The notes under the pieces are model-generated. The model worked only from the letters and a program-made list of their open reading frames with translations, was not told the origin of the DNA and did not search any database. This document shows, one piece after another, positions 5,210-7,056 of a DNA stretch of 7,056 nt. Location: assembly GCA_030425785.1 (NCBI GenBank), contig JAUHYJ010000188.1, positions 1 to 7,056 of the forward strand. The letters are read 5' to 3'. Both the position numbers and the translations under genes were made by a program. Position 1 is the first letter of the stretch, and every line of letters starts with the position of its first letter. This DNA is from Acidimicrobiia bacterium. GTDB taxonomy: Bacteria; Actinomycetota; Acidimicrobiia; Acidimicrobiales; Ilumatobacteraceae.

Positions 5210-5433
5210 GGGCCCGGGTCACGCGACGTCGAATCGGCGCAGGCGACGTGTCGTCTCGCGTCCGGCACATCGAGCACCACGACGAGGACGAGGTCGACGG
5301 CCGCGACTCCCATGCTCGGACGGTACCCGAGCGCAGCGCGCGCGTCGGCGGTCGCACAGAGCGGCAGCGCTCGCGGCCGCTCCGCCCCCCGGTCCGGCGG
5401 GACCAGCGGTCGAGGTGGCGCCGCGAGGCGCAC
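5203..5433 (-). CDS. Doubtful small ORF between the wall hydrolase and VOC genes (hypothetical)
   Basis: A 76-codon frame starts at GTG 5433, three bases after the stop of the wall hydrolase gene, and its TGA overlaps the VOC start by seven bases. That spacing would suit an operon. Third positions are mostly G or C, and this frame is less Arg-rich than the others here, with a hydrophobic patch VDLVLVVVLDVPDARRH in the second half. The first half is Pro/Arg-rich and looks non-coding, no family is recognised, no ribosome site is seen, and a GC-rich hairpin falls inside it. An internal ATG (5310-5308) would give only 36 residues. If it is not a gene, these 227 bases are ordinary spacer. Confidence 0.25.
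   Translation of the reverse strand: MRLAAPPRPLVPPDRGAERPRALPLCATADARAALGYRPSMGVAAVDLVLVVVLDVPDARRHVACADSTSRDPGPW
5359..5382. terminator. GC-rich hairpin downstream of the wall hydrolase gene
   Basis: GAGCGGC (5359-5365) pairs perfectly with GCCGCTC (5376-5382) around a 10-nt loop, about 55 bases beyond the hydrolase stop on the minus strand. A smaller hairpin, GGTCC (5391-5395) with GGACC (5400-5404), lies between. Neither is followed by a T-run, so the terminator call rests on position and stem strength. The call conflicts with the small ORF proposed over the same bases. Confidence 0.3.
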
Positions 5434-5436
5434 CGC

Positions 5437-7056
5437 TCAGATCGTCCGGAGGGACCGGTCGCGCAGGTCGCTCTCGCCGAGCTCGTCGTCGGCGTGGTGC
5501 TCGTGCGTGCCGACGAGATCCGCTTGGTCGAGCTCCCACGGGTCGATGTAGTCCGCGTCGAGGTCGGGCTCCCACTCGACGGCCTCGTCGTCCCACCAAC
5601 CGACCGGCAGCTCGTCGACGGGGAGCCCCTCGGCATCGGTGCCGTACATGATCGGCTCGTCGTCGTCGTCGGTGAGCTCGAGCGGCATCGGGCAGTCGGC
5701 CTGATACGAGCCGATCATCGCCGCCTCGCCGGAGGCGGTCACCGAACCATCGCTTCCGACGACCCACTGCGCACCGTCCGGACCCTCGATGGTGATGTAC
5801 TCGACCTGCTCCTCGGCGGCCTCGACGGCCTCGACGAAGGCGAGGAAGACGTCGCGCTGCTCGTCGGTCAGCGCCGCCAGCTCCTCCAGCGCCTCGGCTT
5901 CCGCTTCCGCCTGCTCGGCGGGCGACACGAACTCGGTCGACCACGGGCCCAGTCCGACGGTGCACTGCTCCCGCTGCACCGCTTCCAGGACTGCCGGGTA
6001 CGGCGCCATCGGCTCGCGATCGACCGTGCGGAGCTCGAAGTGGAGGTGCGGGATGCCGGCGTTGCCGGTCGACCCCATGAAGCCGATGATCTGACCGGCG
6101 CGGACGCGGGTGCCGACCTCGACGGTCGACAGGACCGGACCGGTCTCGCTGTTCGACAGGTGGAAATAGTTGGCGTACAGGCCGTCGTCGCGGGTGAGCC
6201 GCAACCCGTTGCCCGCGATCCCCGACGGGACGTCGTCGATCTTCGTGATCACACCGTCGAACGCCGCGCGGATCGGCTGGCCTTCGTAGCCGAGCAGATC
6301 CAGGCCTTCGTGCAGCCGGGCGCCGCCGTCGCGCTCGAAGTGCCAGTCGTCGACGAACTCCACCGGGCCGAGCACGGGGAACGCGATCGCCGGGATCAGT
6401 TCCTCGGTGTCGGACGGCAGGTAGACCGGCGCACCTTCCGACAGCAGTGAGAAGAACTTCTCCATCCACTTCGCCTGGTACTCACGCGGGGTCAGCACGT
6501 TGCCGGCTTGGGGGAGCGGCACGATGTCCCACTCTGCGCCAACCGGCACGCGACCGATGTACCAGATGACGGGGATCTTCGACACGTCGTTGCCGTGCCG
6601 CTTGAGCAGGGCGGTGAACGACTCGTAGGCGAACTGGTCCTGGACTTCCGGTGGTGCCAGCACGGCTCGCGCGTAGCCCCCGTACCCGTTCCACGTCGAG
6701 TCGATGATCTGGTACGCGCCGGATGCGGTGGAGCCGGCGGCCCGGGCGTCGTACTGGTTACGGCTCTCCAGCCAGCGGGTGGTCGCCATCGCGACACCGA
6801 CGGGGACGCCCTCGGCGTACACGCCGTCGTAGCTCGACGCCCGGAGTCCGGGGTCGTACTCGTTGACCTCGGCCGGGGTGGTGTCGATCGGGGTCGGCGG
6901 GGGAACCAGCGGATCGACCGCAACGTCGTCCGCGTCGTCGGCATCGCCGACGGGTGCCAACGGCTCGTCCACGGTGGCCATCAGGTCGGACGATCCGTCG
7001 TCGCTCGGTGGCGGCGTCGCTCCGTCGTCATCGTCCGCACCGTCGTCCGAGTCGTC
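5437..7056 (-). CDS. Cell-wall hydrolase with lytic-transglycosylase-like and M23 (LytM) peptidase domains (5' end outside window)
   Basis: The frame runs open through the window edge, so the start and any signal peptide are missing. Numbering here is from the in-frame ATG at 6981. The visible N-terminus, 25 codons before that Met and about 45 after it, is an Asp/Pro/Ser-rich linker. Residues about 60-150 resemble a lysozyme/SLT fold: WLESRNQYDARAAGSTASGA (70-89) carries the candidate catalytic E72, followed by YQIIDSTW (90-97). Residues about 200-325 form an M23 metallopeptidase domain with HEGLD (224-228), supplying H224 and D228, and HLH (312-314), supplying the third zinc ligand; NYFHLS (271-276) and GxxGFMGSTGNAG also fit. 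M23 enzymes cut peptide cross-links and SLT-like domains cut glycan strands. A Glu/Ala-rich helical stretch (354-393), a small strand-rich segment with C430, and a strongly acidic tail (437-514, 28 Asp/Glu in 78) follow. No sorting motif or C-terminal membrane helix is seen. Probably secreted and involved in wall remodelling or cell separation. Confidence 0.88.
   Translation of the reverse strand, partial: DDSDDGADDDDGATPPPSDDGSSDLMATVDEPLAPVGDADDADDVAVDPLVPPPTPIDTTPAEVNEYDPGLRASSYDGVYAEGVPVGVAMATTRWLESRNQYDARAAGSTASGAYQIIDSTWNGYGGYARAVLAPPEVQDQFAYESFTALLKRHGNDVSKIPVIWYIGRVPVGAEWDIVPLPQAGNVLTPREYQAKWMEKFFSLLSEGAPVYLPSDTEELIPAIAFPVLGPVEFVDDWHFERDGGARLHEGLDLLGYEGQPIRAAFDGVITKIDDVPSGIAGNGLRLTRDDGLYANYFHLSNSETGPVLSTVEVGTRVRAGQIIGFMGSTGNAGIPHLHFELRTVDREPMAPYPAVLEAVQREQCTVGLGPWSTEFVSPAEQAEAEAEALEELAALTDEQRDVFLAFVEAVEAAEEQVEYITIEGPDGAQWVVGSDGSVTASGEAAMIGSYQADCPMPLELTDDDDEPIMYGTDAEGLPVDELPVGWWDDEAVEWEPDLDADYIDPWELDQADLVGTHEHHADDELGESDLRDRSLRTI

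Noticed and set aside
5248..6450. A 400-codon plus-strand open frame opposite the wall hydrolase
   Set aside because: It is an antisense shadow of a strongly supported M23/SLT gene. The product is Arg/Asp/Gly-rich with no recognisable motif.

Overview
The window is GC-rich throughout, uses GTG starts freely, has tightly overlapping genes and shows leaderless-looking promoters. This suggests a high-GC actinobacterium. The mix of acidic exported proteins, a CaiB-type CoA-transferase and a Fur-linked metal transporter would suit a marine or aquatic Acidimicrobiia (Ilumatobacter-like) lineage, but that placement is inference and no marker gene is present.

Layout. (1) Positions 1-1258, plus strand: the last 24 codons of a probable peptide-type ABC transporter ATPase, coupled by a GTGA overlap to a complete class III (CaiB/BaiF) CoA-transferase. 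(2) Positions 1259-1374: a short convergent gap with a weak hairpin and a possible tiny minus-strand ORF that overlaps the permease end. (3) Positions 1375-4240, minus strand: a complete three-gene high-affinity metal ABC importer, in the order substrate-binding lipoprotein, ATPase, permease. Each junction is a 4-nt stop/start overlap. The ATPase ends in a long His-rich tail. (4) Positions 4241-4359: a divergent regulatory region holding two candidate promoters and an imperfect palindrome. (5) Positions 4360-4797, plus strand: a Fur-family metalloregulator, probably the regulator of the importer. (6) Positions 4841-5209, minus strand: a single-domain VOC (glyoxalase/dioxygenase-fold) protein, convergent to the regulator. 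(7) Positions 5210-5436: a gap with a GC-rich hairpin and a doubtful small ORF. (8) Positions 5437-7056, minus strand: a cell-wall hydrolase cut by the window edge. It combines a lysozyme/lytic-transglycosylase-like domain with an M23 (LytM) peptidase domain and a very acidic C-terminal tail.

The clearest functional unit is the metal importer plus divergent Fur-family regulator. The lipoprotein captures the metal outside the membrane, the permease passes it through, the ATPase drives transport, and the regulator probably represses the operon when metal is sufficient. Three histidines at the expected ligand positions of the binding protein and the His-rich ATPase tail favour zinc, but manganese cannot be excluded. 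I did not find a strong case for a wholly new system. The most unusual items are the His-rich repeat-encoded tail, a perfect 24-bp tandem duplication in the signal peptide of the binding protein, the operator-like palindrome, and the domain composition of the wall hydrolase.
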